Below, in pieces: positions 33,687 through 41,993 of a stretch of 48,963 bases of DNA (the first letter of the stretch is position 1; the number at the start of each line of letters is the position of its first letter). The notes below the pieces were generated by a model. The model was not told the DNA's origin, searched no databases, and worked only from the letters and a program-made list of their open reading frames with translations. Where the stretch lies: assembly GCA_013215565.1 (NCBI GenBank), contig JABSQV010000084.1, positions 1 to 48,963 of the forward strand, in the 5' to 3' direction. This DNA is from Myxococcales bacterium. Its GTDB lineage: Bacteria > Myxococcota_A > UBA9160 > SZUA-336. A program made the position numbers and the translations under genes.

Positions 33687-35618
33687 GTGGGGATCCGGAG
33701 CGAGGGGCCAGACCTCGGGGCCGAGCTCGCGCGGCTCGGCTTCGGAGAGTTTCGTCCGGGCCAGCGCGAGGCGATCGAGGCGCTGTTCGAGGTGGGCCGT
33801 GCGCTGCTCGTCGCGCCCACCGGGGGCGGCAAGAGCCTGTGCTACCAGCTCCCGGCGAAGCTGCTGCCGGGCACCACGCTGGTCGTGTCGCCCCTGATTG
33901 CGCTCATGCACGACCAGGTCCGAGCGCTCGACGAACTCGGGATCCCGGCGACCTTTCTCGCTTCGACGGTCCCGGCCGAAGAGACGCGCGCGCGGCTTCG
34001 CGATGCTGCACGCGGAAAGTTCAAGCTGGTGTACGTGGCGCCCGAGCGACTCAGGCTCGCGAGTTTTCGCCGGCTCCTCGCCGATCTCGACTGCCCGCTG
34101 GTCGCGGTCGACGAGGCGCACTGCATCAGTGAGTGGGGGCACGACTTCCGGCCCGACTACCTCGAGATCGGCGGGCTGATTTCGGCGATCTCGGGTGTTC
34201 GTGTGCTCGCCTGCACCGCCACCGCGACGCCGCTCGTGCGAGACGAGGTGCTGCTGCGTCTCGGGCTCCCGCCAGACACGCCCCAGATCGTGCGCGGCTT
34301 CGCGCGGCCGGAACTGCGTCTCTCAGCGCGCGAGGTCTCGGGTGCGCGCGAGCGGCGCGACGCGCTCGACGCGCAGCTGGAGCACGCGCTCGGAGATCCC
34401 GCGTCGGCGCGCGGGGGCGCGATCGTGTACGCGCCGACGCGGAAGGCGACCGATCGCGAGGCCGAGCGGCTCGAGCAGGCAGGCTGGCGGGCCGGCGGGT
34501 ATCACGCCGGCATGACGGGCCCGGATCGAGATCGGATCCAGTCGCGCTTTCTGGCTCGCGAACTCGACGTGGTGGTTGCGACCAACGCCTTCGGGATGGG
34601 CATCGACCGTCCCGACGTGCGCGCGGTCGTTCACCTCTCGCCGCCCGGGTCGGTCGAGGCCTACTACCAGGAGGTCGGACGCGCGGGCCGCGATGGGGCC
34701 GAGGCGTTCGGGTTGTTGCTCGTCTCGCCCGAGGATCCGCCCCGTCGCCGGCGCCTGATCGAACTCGACGGCCAGGGTCAGCCGCTTCCGAGCGAAACGG
34801 TCGAGCACCGCTGGAGTCTCTATCTCGAGCTGCTGCGCTTCGTCTCGGGGGGCTCCTGCCGCCACGATGCGATCCTCCGCTACTTCGGCGACGAGGACGA
34901 GACGCTCGCGGGCTGCGGCCACTGCGACGTGTGCGAGCGGCTCGACGAACCCGATGCCGCGGATGAAGCGGAGACCACGGAGATCGTGCGCAAGGCGCTC
35001 TCGGCCGTCGCGCGCGTGCACGGACGCTTCGGACTCAAGGCCGCGATCCACCTGCTGCGCGGAAAGGACGACGAGCGGCTCGCGCGCTCCGGACTCGATC
35101 GCAGCTCCACTTTCGGAATCCTCGCCGAGCGCTCGGACGAGTGGCTGATGCGGCTCTTCCATCGACTGGTGACCGCGGGCTGGGTCGGCTTTACCGGAGA
35201 CGAACGGCCCGTGACCCTGCTCACCGAAACCGGCGGGCAGGTGATGCGCGAGGAGCGCCCCGCGCGCGTGCTGCTTCCGCCGCCGCTGCGGGCTCGAACC
35301 CGGCGCGCGAGCCCGGCTGCACCGCGCGCCGGGGCGCCCGCGCGTTCGCGGAAGGCGCCGGCCTCGGACCTGGCGCCCGGGGAGCAGGACTGCTTCGAAG
35401 CGCTGCGCCGGCTGCGTCAGCAGATCGCGGCCCGGCTCGGGATTCCGGCCTACGTGGTGGCCCAGGACCGAACGCTGCGCGACATCGCGGAGTTGCGGCC
35501 CAGTACGCCGGCCGAACTCGAGCTGGCCTGGGGCATGGGCCCGAAGCGCGCGCGCCGCTTCGGAAAGGAATTCCTCGCGGTGGTTGCGGAGACGGGTTCC
35601 TCGGTCGCGGCGTCCTAG
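33687..35618 (+). CDS. recQ: ATP-dependent DNA helicase RecQ
   Basis: A 643-residue 3'-5' DNA helicase. Domain order: motif 0 FGEFRPGQREAI, Walker A APTGGGKS (43-50), DEAH-box VDEAHCISEWGHDFRPDY, motif IV-VI region including TNAFGMGIDRPDVRAVVH and QEVGRAGRDG, then the RecQ zinc site (a Cys in GGSCRHDAIL and CGHCDVC). The winged-helix part is less clear, and an HRDC domain closes the protein (about 560-640, EQDCFEALRRLRQQIAARLG ... WGMGPKRARRFG). A flexible Arg/Pro/Ala linker precedes HRDC. The start is GTG 33687 in a leaderless context. It acts in recombination and fork repair. The next gene converges 18 bp away. Confidence 0.94.
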   Translation: MGIRSEGPDLGAELARLGFGEFRPGQREAIEALFEVGRALLVAPTGGGKSLCYQLPAKLLPGTTLVVSPLIALMHDQVRALDELGIPATFLASTVPAEETRARLRDAARGKFKLVYVAPERLRLASFRRLLADLDCPLVAVDEAHCISEWGHDFRPDYLEIGGLISAISGVRVLACTATATPLVRDEVLLRLGLPPDTPQIVRGFARPELRLSAREVSGARERRDALDAQLEHALGDPASARGGAIVYAPTRKATDREAERLEQAGWRAGGYHAGMTGPDRDRIQSRFLARELDVVVATNAFGMGIDRPDVRAVVHLSPPGSVEAYYQEVGRAGRDGAEAFGLLLVSPEDPPRRRRLIELDGQGQPLPSETVEHRWSLYLELLRFVSGGSCRHDAILRYFGDEDETLAGCGHCDVCERLDEPDAADEAETTEIVRKALSAVARVHGRFGLKAAIHLLRGKDDERLARSGLDRSSTFGILAERSDEWLMRLFHRLVTAGWVGFTGDERPVTLLTETGGQVMREERPARVLLPPPLRARTRRASPAAPRAGAPARSRKAPASDLAPGEQDCFEALRRLRQQIAARLGIPAYVVAQDRTLRDIAELRPSTPAELELAWGMGPKRARRFGKEFLAVVAETGSSVAAS

Positions 35619-35636
35619 TCGGCCGCCCGGTCCCGG

Positions 35637-36596
35637 TCAGCGGTCGGAGTTCGCGAGTTTGCCGAGGCGCCCGGCCACCTCGAAGAACTCGCGCAGGGTC
35701 TCGTGGAGCACCTCGCGAACGGGCTTCACCGCGTCGATCCGGCCCACCACCTGGCCCGAGAGCGCGATCGAGGCTTCCATGTCGCCGCCGAAGTAGAGCT
35801 TGAGGACCGTTCCGAGTTCGCCGAGGTCGACCTGCTCCTCGCGCTCGAGCCGTTCCGAACGCTCCGTGCGAAGGGCCCGGAGGCCGGGCCGGTGGTGGCG
35901 GTTCAGGAACACCGTGTCGGTCTCGGCCGCATCCACGATCGCCTGCTTGAAGTTCTGGTGTACGGGCGATTCGGCCGACGAGACCATGCGCGTGCCCATC
36001 TGCACGCCCTCCGCACCGAGCGCGAATGCCGCGGCCATGCTGCGGCCGTCGACGATCCCGCCGGCCGCAATCACGGGTACCTGGACGTGTTCGCAGACGA
36101 GCGGCAGCAAGACCATCGTGGCGACGTCGCGCGGGTTCTTGAACCCGCCACCTTCGCCACCCTCGACGATCAGGCCGTCCACGCCGGCGCCGATCGCCTT
36201 GAGTGCGGTGCGCAGTGTCGGGATCACGTGAAAGACGGTGAGCCCCGCGTCCTTGAGTTGCTTCGTGTACTGCATCGGGTTGCCGGCCGAGGTCGTCACG
36301 AAGCGCACGCCCTGCCCGATCACGAAGTCGACGATCTTGGGATCCCGCACGAACAGCTGTGCGATGTTCACGCCGAAGGGCCGGTCCGTGAGATCCCGCA
36401 TCTTGAGGATCTCTTCCCGGACGGCGTCGAGCTCGCCCGACGAGGTCTCGATGATGCCCATGCCGCCCGCGTTGGAGACCGCCGAAGCGAGTTGCGCCCG
36501 CGCGATCCAGCCCATTGGGGCCTGCACGATCGGGATCTCGACCCCGAGCAGTTCCGTGACGCGGTTTCGGATCCTGGGGGTGTCGGGCGTGCTCAC
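35637..36596 (-). CDS. NAD(P)H-dependent flavin oxidoreductase of the nitronate monooxygenase/FabK-like group
   Basis: A 319-residue FMN-binding TIM barrel. IPIVQAPMGWIARAQLASAVSNAGGMGIIE is the family N-terminus (start of a longer run, here described by its PIvqAPMg...A.lAaavsnaGglG pattern), VEGGEGGGFKNPRD is the middle FMN loop, and AAGGIVDGRSMAAAFALGAEGVQMGTRM the phosphate site. The loop has Phe where nitronate monooxygenases have the catalytic His of the GGH motif, so nitronate oxidation is doubtful; an enoyl or quinone reductase role is possible. GTG 36596 overlaps the ApbE stop by 4 bp (GTGA), making it the last gene of the porin/FMN operon. A flavin reductase feeding that system is an attractive inference. 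Confidence 0.83.
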   Translation of the reverse strand: MSTPDTPRIRNRVTELLGVEIPIVQAPMGWIARAQLASAVSNAGGMGIIETSSGELDAVREEILKMRDLTDRPFGVNIAQLFVRDPKIVDFVIGQGVRFVTTSAGNPMQYTKQLKDAGLTVFHVIPTLRTALKAIGAGVDGLIVEGGEGGGFKNPRDVATMVLLPLVCEHVQVPVIAAGGIVDGRSMAAAFALGAEGVQMGTRMVSSAESPVHQNFKQAIVDAAETDTVFLNRHHRPGLRALRTERSERLEREEQVDLGELGTVLKLYFGGDMEASIALSGQVVGRIDAVKPVREVLHETLREFFEVAGRLGKLANSDR

Positions 36597-37639
36597 GGGC
36601 GGGATTCTATCCCAGACTCCGACGGGAGCGGCGCGGGCTCGCGCTGGGTGTGCCAGCCGGGCGTCGCGAAGACCGGGCCGTCCGCCGCGATCAGTTCGCC
36701 GTCCACCTCGGGCAGCGAAGCGAGCAGCGGTCCGCCGTCCTTTGGGCCCAGAATCGGGAGCGCGGTGCTGAGCACCTCGGCCAGCGTGGCCTCGGGGGCG
36801 ATCACGGCCGCGCGTAGCGGCGCCTGGATCGGCTGGCCATCCCGGGGGTCGATGATGTGTCCGTAGCGACGCCCCCCGATCAGAGCGGCCTGTTCCAGAC
36901 TCCCCGAGACCGAGAGTGCCTGGTCGCGCAGCAGCAGGACGCGGCCCGGGGTCGCGCCGGACCCCGGGAGCCACACCCGCCAGGGCCCGCCCTCGGGCGG
37001 TGAGCCCAGCGCGAGCAGGCTGCTGCGGCCGAAGTTTGCAAGCGCGTTTCGGATGCCGGCCGCGCGAAGCTCGCGAGCGACCGCGTCGAGCGCATAGCCC
37101 TTGGCGATGCCGCCGAGGTCGATCGACATCCCGGCCCGTGCGAGCCCGGCGCGGCTGTCCGCGCCCACCCACAGGTCCCGGGCGCCGACACGCGCGCGTG
37201 CGAGGGACAGTTCGGCCGGCGTGGGCACGCGGTCGCGTCGCGCGGCCCGGACCCAGAGATCGACGAGGGGTCCGACGGTCACGTCGAAGGTGCCGCGCGT
37301 CAGGCGGTGTGCCTCGCGCGCGCGGAGAAGGACCTGTGCGAGATCGGGATCCACCCGGAGCGGGGGCCTCCCTGCGTTCTGCTCGAGCCGGCGCACTTCA
37401 CTTCCGGCATCGAAGCGGGTCATCCGTTGGTCGAGTTCTCGCACGCGCGCGAATGCCTTCTCGAGAGCCGCACGCCCGGTCGGGGCATCACTCGCGTAGA
37501 GCGTGATCTCGAGGACCGTGCCCATCAGGTAGCGTCCGTCGCTGGTCTCGACCGTACCCGGTACGCTGAGGCAGCCGAGCGTCGCAGCGGTCGCGGCCAG
37601 CGCGAGCGCCGCTCGAACGAATGCGCGAAACGGATTCAC
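36593..37639 (-). CDS. apbE: FAD:protein FMN transferase (ApbE), exported
   Basis: A 348-residue ApbE-family protein. It attaches FMN from FAD to Ser/Thr of extracytoplasmic proteins. The N-terminus NPFRAFVRAALALAATAATLGC is a signal peptide, probably type II ending at C23. Core motifs: GTVLEITLYA, a RMTRFDAGSEVRRL segment, DLGGIAKGYALDAVARELR (metal and FAD site) and HIIDPRDGQPI. The usual N-GGD loop reads NFGRSS, a deviation. GTG 37639 overlaps the upstream membrane-protein TGA (GTGA). Its expected target is the FMN-binding protein two genes upstream. Confidence 0.88.
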   Translation of the reverse strand: MNPFRAFVRAALALAATAATLGCLSVPGTVETSDGRYLMGTVLEITLYASDAPTGRAALEKAFARVRELDQRMTRFDAGSEVRRLEQNAGRPPLRVDPDLAQVLLRAREAHRLTRGTFDVTVGPLVDLWVRAARRDRVPTPAELSLARARVGARDLWVGADSRAGLARAGMSIDLGGIAKGYALDAVARELRAAGIRNALANFGRSSLLALGSPPEGGPWRVWLPGSGATPGRVLLLRDQALSVSGSLEQAALIGGRRYGHIIDPRDGQPIQAPLRAAVIAPEATLAEVLSTALPILGPKDGGPLLASLPEVDGELIAADGPVFATPGWHTQREPAPLPSESGIESRP

Positions 37640-38190
37640 GGCCCGGAGCCAGTTGGTGCCGGGTCCTCGGGATCGAAATCGTCGTCTCCGAGGTCCTGTG
37701 TCTCGTAGTTCTCCTGTGTGCCCGCAAACACGGCCCAGAGCGAGGCCGCCATCAACGCGGCGAGGCTCAACTGGAGCGTCAGGAATCCTGCCACCTTCAG
37801 CCACGCGAACGCGGGCGAGAGATAGCGGACGCCCCAGCTCGCGCCCTCGTCGACGATCGCGGCGACAAAGGGCACCACCACAAGGAGCGCGCGGGTTCCG
37901 TTTCCGAGCGGCACGAAGAGCATCAGGTGTGTGAGCACCAGGAGCAGCATGCCCATCGCGAACAGGTGAAAGTGCGAGACCTCGAGCAGCCCCTGGTAGC
38001 TCTTGGGCTCGCGGAACGATTCTTCCGAGCCCAGGTAGTACTCGACCACGGAACTCGGCTCGAGGCTCATCTTGTTGAAGTAGAGCAGGCTATTGGTGAC
38101 CCAGAGTCCGCCGACGTAGAGCACGTAGAGCACCACGATGGTCTGAAGCAGTCGGTTTCGGTCCCATTCGCCGGTGATCACGAAGCGCAT
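37636..38190 (-). CDS. Four-helix membrane protein with HxH...H motif, possible haem or quinone carrier
   Basis: A 184-residue inner-membrane protein with about four helices (13-33, 73-93, 99-114, 128-152). The second helix contains SHFHLFAMGMLLLVLTHLML, with H73, H75 and H88 placed to ligate haem or contact quinone. The C-terminal tail is acidic (DLGDDDFDPEDP). I do not know an experimentally described family; small proteins with a SHFH...GHL-type helix beside FMN-binding proteins recur in other Gram-negatives as far as I recall. It lies 7 bp after the FMN-binding gene and overlaps apbE by 4 bp. Inference: membrane electron donor to the periplasmic flavoprotein. Confidence 0.65.
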   Translation of the reverse strand: MRFVITGEWDRNRLLQTIVVLYVLYVGGLWVTNSLLYFNKMSLEPSSVVEYYLGSEESFREPKSYQGLLEVSHFHLFAMGMLLLVLTHLMLFVPLGNGTRALLVVVPFVAAIVDEGASWGVRYLSPAFAWLKVAGFLTLQLSLAALMAASLWAVFAGTQENYETQDLGDDDFDPEDPAPTGSGP

Positions 38191-38197
38191 GGCATCG

Positions 38198-38806
38198 CTA
38201 CTCGTCCTTTCCGCGAGGGGGCGGGGTTGCGTGGGCTTCCGGCGCGATCAGAACCTGGAACAGGGCCAGCGAGCGCCGGACTGCCCGGGTGACTGCTCGG
38301 GTCGATAGCGTCGCGCCCGCGATTGCGTGGATGTCGCCGCGGACCCGTAGCGGATCTTCCGACGAGCGCTCCTCGAACTGCTCGAGCCATCCGGGCAGTG
38401 GCATGTACTCGGGCGGTTCGTAAAACGCGAGCAAGCGGAGCGAGCGCACGCGACCATCGTTTTGAAGCACCACCAGCAGCGCCTCGTTCATGGCGCGAAC
38501 CCGGTGTATGTCGATCAGCGCGTACCCGATCGGGCCGTCCGGTCCGTAGGCGGTATAGATGGTCACGAGCTGCGAATCGAGCGGCGCGCGCGACTGCTCT
38601 TCGACCGCTCCCTTTTGTGCCTCCGTGAGCACGAAGCTCTTTCGCTCGATCCGGTCGGCATCCGGAAACGCGAGTTCGAGTGCCTCGCTCCTCGAGTGAA
38701 AGACGGCACCCGCCGCGGGCGCAGCTCCCGCGATCGAGACGGCGATCAATCCGGCGAGGGTCGCGGTTCGGCTAGAAGACCACGCCGAACCCGAAGTTGA
38801 ACTCAT
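38198..38806 (-). CDS. Exported FMN-binding-domain protein (covalent flavin acceptor)
   Basis: A 202-residue secreted protein. Residues 1-34 are a signal peptide ending GAAPAAGA. The mature part is a FMN_bind domain (NqrC/RnfG C-terminal fold): YGPDGPIGYALIDIHRV in the middle and DIHAIAGATLSTRAVTRAVR (158-177), the ApbE flavinylation type motif, with S168 or T169 as the likely FMN attachment residue. The start is ATG 38806 inside the end of the porin gene (35-bp overlap) with a strong GGGGAGGAGG ribosome site 3-6 nt upstream; a 14-residue longer form is less likely. It probably carries electrons in the periplasm. Confidence 0.84.
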   Translation of the reverse strand: MSSTSGSAWSSSRTATLAGLIAVSIAGAAPAAGAVFHSRSEALELAFPDADRIERKSFVLTEAQKGAVEEQSRAPLDSQLVTIYTAYGPDGPIGYALIDIHRVRAMNEALLVVLQNDGRVRSLRLLAFYEPPEYMPLPGWLEQFEERSSEDPLRVRGDIHAIAGATLSTRAVTRAVRRSLALFQVLIAPEAHATPPPRGKDE

Positions 38807-40088
38807 CGTCCTCCTCCCCGGCGAAGTCGTCGATATTGCGGTAGTCAAATTTCAGCACCACGTTGGGGTGTGGGCGAAAACTCAGGCCCGGGATGAAGAG
38901 TCGCGCCTTCTCTGCGCGATTGACCGTGAATCCGCTCGGGACCGAGTTCTGCGTGTCGATGTACTCGAAGCGGAAGAAGGGCTCGAGTCCCCACGCCGAA
39001 CTCGGAAAGAGCAGGGGCATGACGTCGTAAGATGCCTCGGCGTAGCCGCCGATCGATCGGCGTGAAACGCCGCGTTTGTCGGCCAGACCGAGCGCGGTCG
39101 ATAACTCGCCCGCATCCCCGAGATGCGCCTGCGTCCAGAGGCCGCGTAGCTGCAACGGCCCGCGCTGATACTGCGCGTGGAGTTCCCAGATCGAGGTCAG
39201 GACATCGGGGAGTTCGGTCTCCAGCGTGGGGGTCGTCTCACTCGTCACCACCTGGTCGGCACCGGAATCTCCGACGTAGTAGGAGCCGCCGACGAGTAGT
39301 CCCGGGGCTGGCGTGAGGTCCACGCGTGCTACGAAGGCAGGGTTGTTGAAGTTGGCCCGGTTTCCATTCTGGCGGCCGCCGCGCAGGCCTGAGTCGTCGA
39401 ATCCCGCTGCGAGCAGGCCGTTCACGACAAACGCTCGGTAGTGCAGGTTCTCTCCGAGGCGACCGAAGATCCCGATGCCGTTCTCGCGCCAGGTCGTGGG
39501 AATGATCCGGCGTTCCGCCTCGGGACGCTGAGTCCCGTAGTAGAAGGGCGGGTCGTGGACCTGGTTCAGGAATCCCATCGGCAGCAACAGCAGGCCGGTG
39601 CGAATGTTGAGTTCCGTCCGCAACAGGAAGTCGAGCGTCGCGAGTTCCACGGCCACCGAGCCCGGCTCCCCGCCTTTGGGCGTGCCCGTGGTCGCGTGTT
39701 CGAACTCGATCTCGGTGCTGAACAGGATCCGGTCTGTGAACTTGTAGCTGAGGTACAGCGAGGTGCGGAGTGCATCGGCCGTGTCGGCGCCGCTCCCGCT
39801 CTGGTGCTGGTAGTAGCCCTCCGCGTAACCACCGATCGAGAGGCCGGAAGGCGCGCTGCGGAGGACCGCTGCCGTGGATCCCAACTCGGACGAGTCTTCG
39901 AGTTGCGCGGGAATCGTCTGCCGTTCGCGTAGTTCTGCGATTTCCTCGCTCAGGACGCCGACGACGCGTTTCAGTTCCTCGATTTCGTCGCGCTGGGACA
40001 GGGCGGCGTCGGCCCGGTGCGAGTCTGCGCCCGCCGGGGCCGCGCCTAGCAGGAGCGCAAGCAGTCCGGGAAGCAGGGTCGGACGCAT
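38772..40088 (-). CDS. Outer-membrane porin, OprO/OprP-like (phosphate-selective porin superfamily)
   Basis: A 438-residue exported beta-barrel. A signal peptide (RPTLLPGLLALLLGAAPAGA) is followed by a short coiled coil (SQRDEIEELKRVVGVLSEEI, about 30-60) and then a 16- to 18-strand barrel with alternating hydrophobic residues: SIGGYAEGYYQHQ, LYLSYKFTDRILFSTEIEFEH, RFEYIDTQN, and a C-terminal Phe in FNFGFGVVF for BamA recognition. ATG 40088 has a perfect AAGGAGGT 7 nt upstream; an in-frame Met 14 codons earlier is rejected. It heads the operon and has the Fur-like promoter. Specificity for phosphate is not implied; it may admit an iron chelate or anion. Confidence 0.82.
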   Translation of the reverse strand: MRPTLLPGLLALLLGAAPAGADSHRADAALSQRDEIEELKRVVGVLSEEIAELRERQTIPAQLEDSSELGSTAAVLRSAPSGLSIGGYAEGYYQHQSGSGADTADALRTSLYLSYKFTDRILFSTEIEFEHATTGTPKGGEPGSVAVELATLDFLLRTELNIRTGLLLLPMGFLNQVHDPPFYYGTQRPEAERRIIPTTWRENGIGIFGRLGENLHYRAFVVNGLLAAGFDDSGLRGGRQNGNRANFNNPAFVARVDLTPAPGLLVGGSYYVGDSGADQVVTSETTPTLETELPDVLTSIWELHAQYQRGPLQLRGLWTQAHLGDAGELSTALGLADKRGVSRRSIGGYAEASYDVMPLLFPSSAWGLEPFFRFEYIDTQNSVPSGFTVNRAEKARLFIPGLSFRPHPNVVLKFDYRNIDDFAGEEDDEFNFGFGVVF

Positions 40089-40164
40089 CTGTTGACCTCC
40101 TTCGGGGGTGGAGACTCGAAGCGGCGCCACTCTAGAAGGGGCCTCGCGTCAACGACCTGTTTAG

Positions 40165-40194
40165 AGTATAGATGATATTGAAGGTCAATATCAA
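40165..40194 (-). promoter_or_regulatory. Sigma70 promoter of the porin/FMN operon
   Basis: On the minus strand, TTGATA (40194-40189), an 18-bp spacer, then TATACT (40170-40165). This is the most AT-rich stretch in the neighbourhood. The predicted mRNA starts near 40158, giving a leader of about 70 nt before the porin ATG. Confidence 0.65.
40173..40193. promoter_or_regulatory. Fur-box-like palindromic operator
   Basis: A perfect inverted repeat: arms TGATATTGA and TCAATATCA separated by AGG. Aligned with the symmetric Fur consensus (GATAATGAT core and its complement, one base added at each side), 16 of 21 positions agree. It covers the -35 and the spacer of the porin promoter, where a repressor would block polymerase. 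Another metalloregulator or unrelated dimeric repressor is possible. Confidence 0.6.
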
Positions 40195-40311
40195 ATAGGG
40201 CTCGACCGGCGAATCGGCGGGGGGGCAGGAATATAGGCTAAGAACGGTATTTCTCTAACAGAGTCGCCCCCGCCCGGGTTCGCGGCGGCAGCGCTCCGGG
40301 CCGCGCAGCGC

Positions 40312-41862
40312 CTAAAGGATGGCCTCGATCAACGAGGGCCCCGGGGTCGCGAGGGCGCGTCCGAGCTCCGTGACGAGTGCGTCCGCGGTCTCGGCCCGGC
40401 TTCCCGGAACCCCGAGTCCCCGCGCGAGAGAGACCCAGTCCAGGTCGGGCCGCCCCAGATCCGTGAGTCCTCGGGCGTGGCGCCCCGGTTCCGCGATTCC
40501 GGCGCGCGCGAGTTCGACCTGCAGGATCCGGTAACTGCGATTCGCACAGATCAGGGCGACGAGATCGAGACTCTCCCGCGCGGCCGTCCAGAGCGCCTGG
40601 AGCGTGTACATCCCGCTCCCGTCTGCCTGGAGCGCGATCACGCGGCGATCGGGACACGCGACCGCGGCACCCACCGCGGTCGGCAATCCCTGGCCGATCG
40701 CGCCCCCGGTGAGTCCGAGCATGCTGTGGGGTGCGGCCGCGGCGGAGTGAGCCCCGAAGCCGAATCCCGAGGTGGCCCCCTCGTTCACGATGATTGCGCC
40801 CTCGGGCTGAAGCGCGGCCAGCGCGCGTCCGAGCGTCTCGACGTCGAGCGCGCCGCTCGGCGGGTCCGGAGGCTCCGGGTCGGACGTCGCCCCGGAAGCG
40901 GGCGCGCCCTCGGGCGCGACGGCCCGGACGAGCGCCTCGAGCGCGCCCTCACAGTCGTCCTCGGGCCCGGCCAGTTCGAGCCGGGTGCAGCGCTCGGGCG
41001 CGAGTCGACTCGGGACGTCGGGATAGCCGAAGAACGCGACCGGGTCGCGTGCGCCGATCAACACCAACTGCTCGATCTCGGCGAGGGCCGCGATCGCTTG
41101 CTCCGGGAAGTAGGGCAGGTTCGCGACGCTCGGAATGCCGCGCCCCTGCTCCACGCGGGACGCGAAGGTCTCCTGCAGTACGCGGCAACCGCTGCTTCGC
41201 GCGATCCGGTCGGCGGCCCGGAGCGCGGGCGCGGTGAGGGCCGGGCCTCCGAGGAAGAGCGCGCAGTTCGCGCCCGTCCGGACCGCGTCGGTCGCGCCCA
41301 CGATCGCGCGTTCCGAAACCGGGGCCGGGCGCGGTCGGGCGATGGTTCGAGCGGCGGCATCCGCCGGATCCCACGCGCAGTCCTGGGGAACGATCAGCGT
41401 CGCGATCTGACCGGGGGGAGCCAGGGCGGCCTCGATCGCGGCGGCGGCGTCGTCGGCCAGCGTCTTCGCGCTGGTGGCCGTGCGCACCCACGCGGAGACC
41501 GGGGTCGCGAGCGAGACGATGTCCGAAGTGAGCGGCGCATCGAACGATCCGTGCCAGCTCGCGTGGTCGCCAATCAGGTTCACGATCGGGGTATGGGCCC
41601 GGCGCGCGTTGTGAAGGTTGGCGATGCCGTTGGCGAAGCCGGGTCCGAGGTGGAGCAGCGTCAGGGCCGGGCTTCCCGTCATGCGTCCGTAACCGTCGGC
41701 CGCCCCGGTGCAGACGCCCTCGAAGAGCCCCAGCACCGAGCGCATTCCCGGGACCGCGTCGAGGGCGACGACGAATTGGAGTTCGGTGGTTCCCGGATTC
41801 GCGAAGCAGACGTCGATGCCCAGCGCGGAGGCGGTCCGGATCAGGCTCTCGGCGCCGTTCAT
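40312..41862 (-). CDS. ThDP-dependent enzyme, acetolactate synthase/benzoylformate decarboxylase-like
   Basis: A 516-residue ThDP enzyme with the three usual domains. The PYR domain carries catalytic E48 in LFEGVCTGAADGYGRM; the PP domain has LTGGAIGQGLPTAVGAAVACP and the Mg-ThDP motif QADGSGMYTLQALWTA...CANRSY, with Ala in place of the first Gly of GDG. No regulatory subunit is next to it and no FAD-specific loop is obvious, so branched-chain amino-acid synthesis is unlikely; a 2-keto-acid decarboxylase or carboligase is more plausible. The ATG at 41862 has TAGGAT 6 nt upstream and no Shine-Dalgarno. The gene is divergent from lutABC. Confidence 0.84.
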   Translation of the reverse strand: MNGAESLIRTASALGIDVCFANPGTTELQFVVALDAVPGMRSVLGLFEGVCTGAADGYGRMTGSPALTLLHLGPGFANGIANLHNARRAHTPIVNLIGDHASWHGSFDAPLTSDIVSLATPVSAWVRTATSAKTLADDAAAAIEAALAPPGQIATLIVPQDCAWDPADAAARTIARPRPAPVSERAIVGATDAVRTGANCALFLGGPALTAPALRAADRIARSSGCRVLQETFASRVEQGRGIPSVANLPYFPEQAIAALAEIEQLVLIGARDPVAFFGYPDVPSRLAPERCTRLELAGPEDDCEGALEALVRAVAPEGAPASGATSDPEPPDPPSGALDVETLGRALAALQPEGAIIVNEGATSGFGFGAHSAAAAPHSMLGLTGGAIGQGLPTAVGAAVACPDRRVIALQADGSGMYTLQALWTAARESLDLVALICANRSYRILQVELARAGIAEPGRHARGLTDLGRPDLDWVSLARGLGVPGSRAETADALVTELGRALATPGPSLIEAIL

Positions 41863-41868
41863 GCCGGC

Positions 41869-41874
41869 ATCCTA
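41869..41874 (-). promoter_or_regulatory. -10-like TAGGAT before the ThDP enzyme
   Basis: TAGGAT on the minus strand is 6 nt from ATG 41862 (GCCGGC between). This fits a leaderless mRNA. Confidence 0.45.
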
Positions 41875-41978
41875 CCCGAGCTTCGGCGGGAGGGGCGTCC
41901 AGGCGCGGAGCCGGCGGATCCAGCCGCGCTTCGAGACTGTGCGGCTCCGCTTGCGCTCGCCGTTTCGGGTGGGACGGC

Positions 41979-41984
41979 TATGCT
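41979..41984 (+). promoter_or_regulatory. -10-like TATGCT before lutA
   Basis: TATGCT is 9 nt before ATG 41994, with no Shine-Dalgarno sequence. The leader would be at most 2-3 nt. No -35 match. Confidence 0.45.
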
Positions 41985-41993
41985 CGGCGGGCG

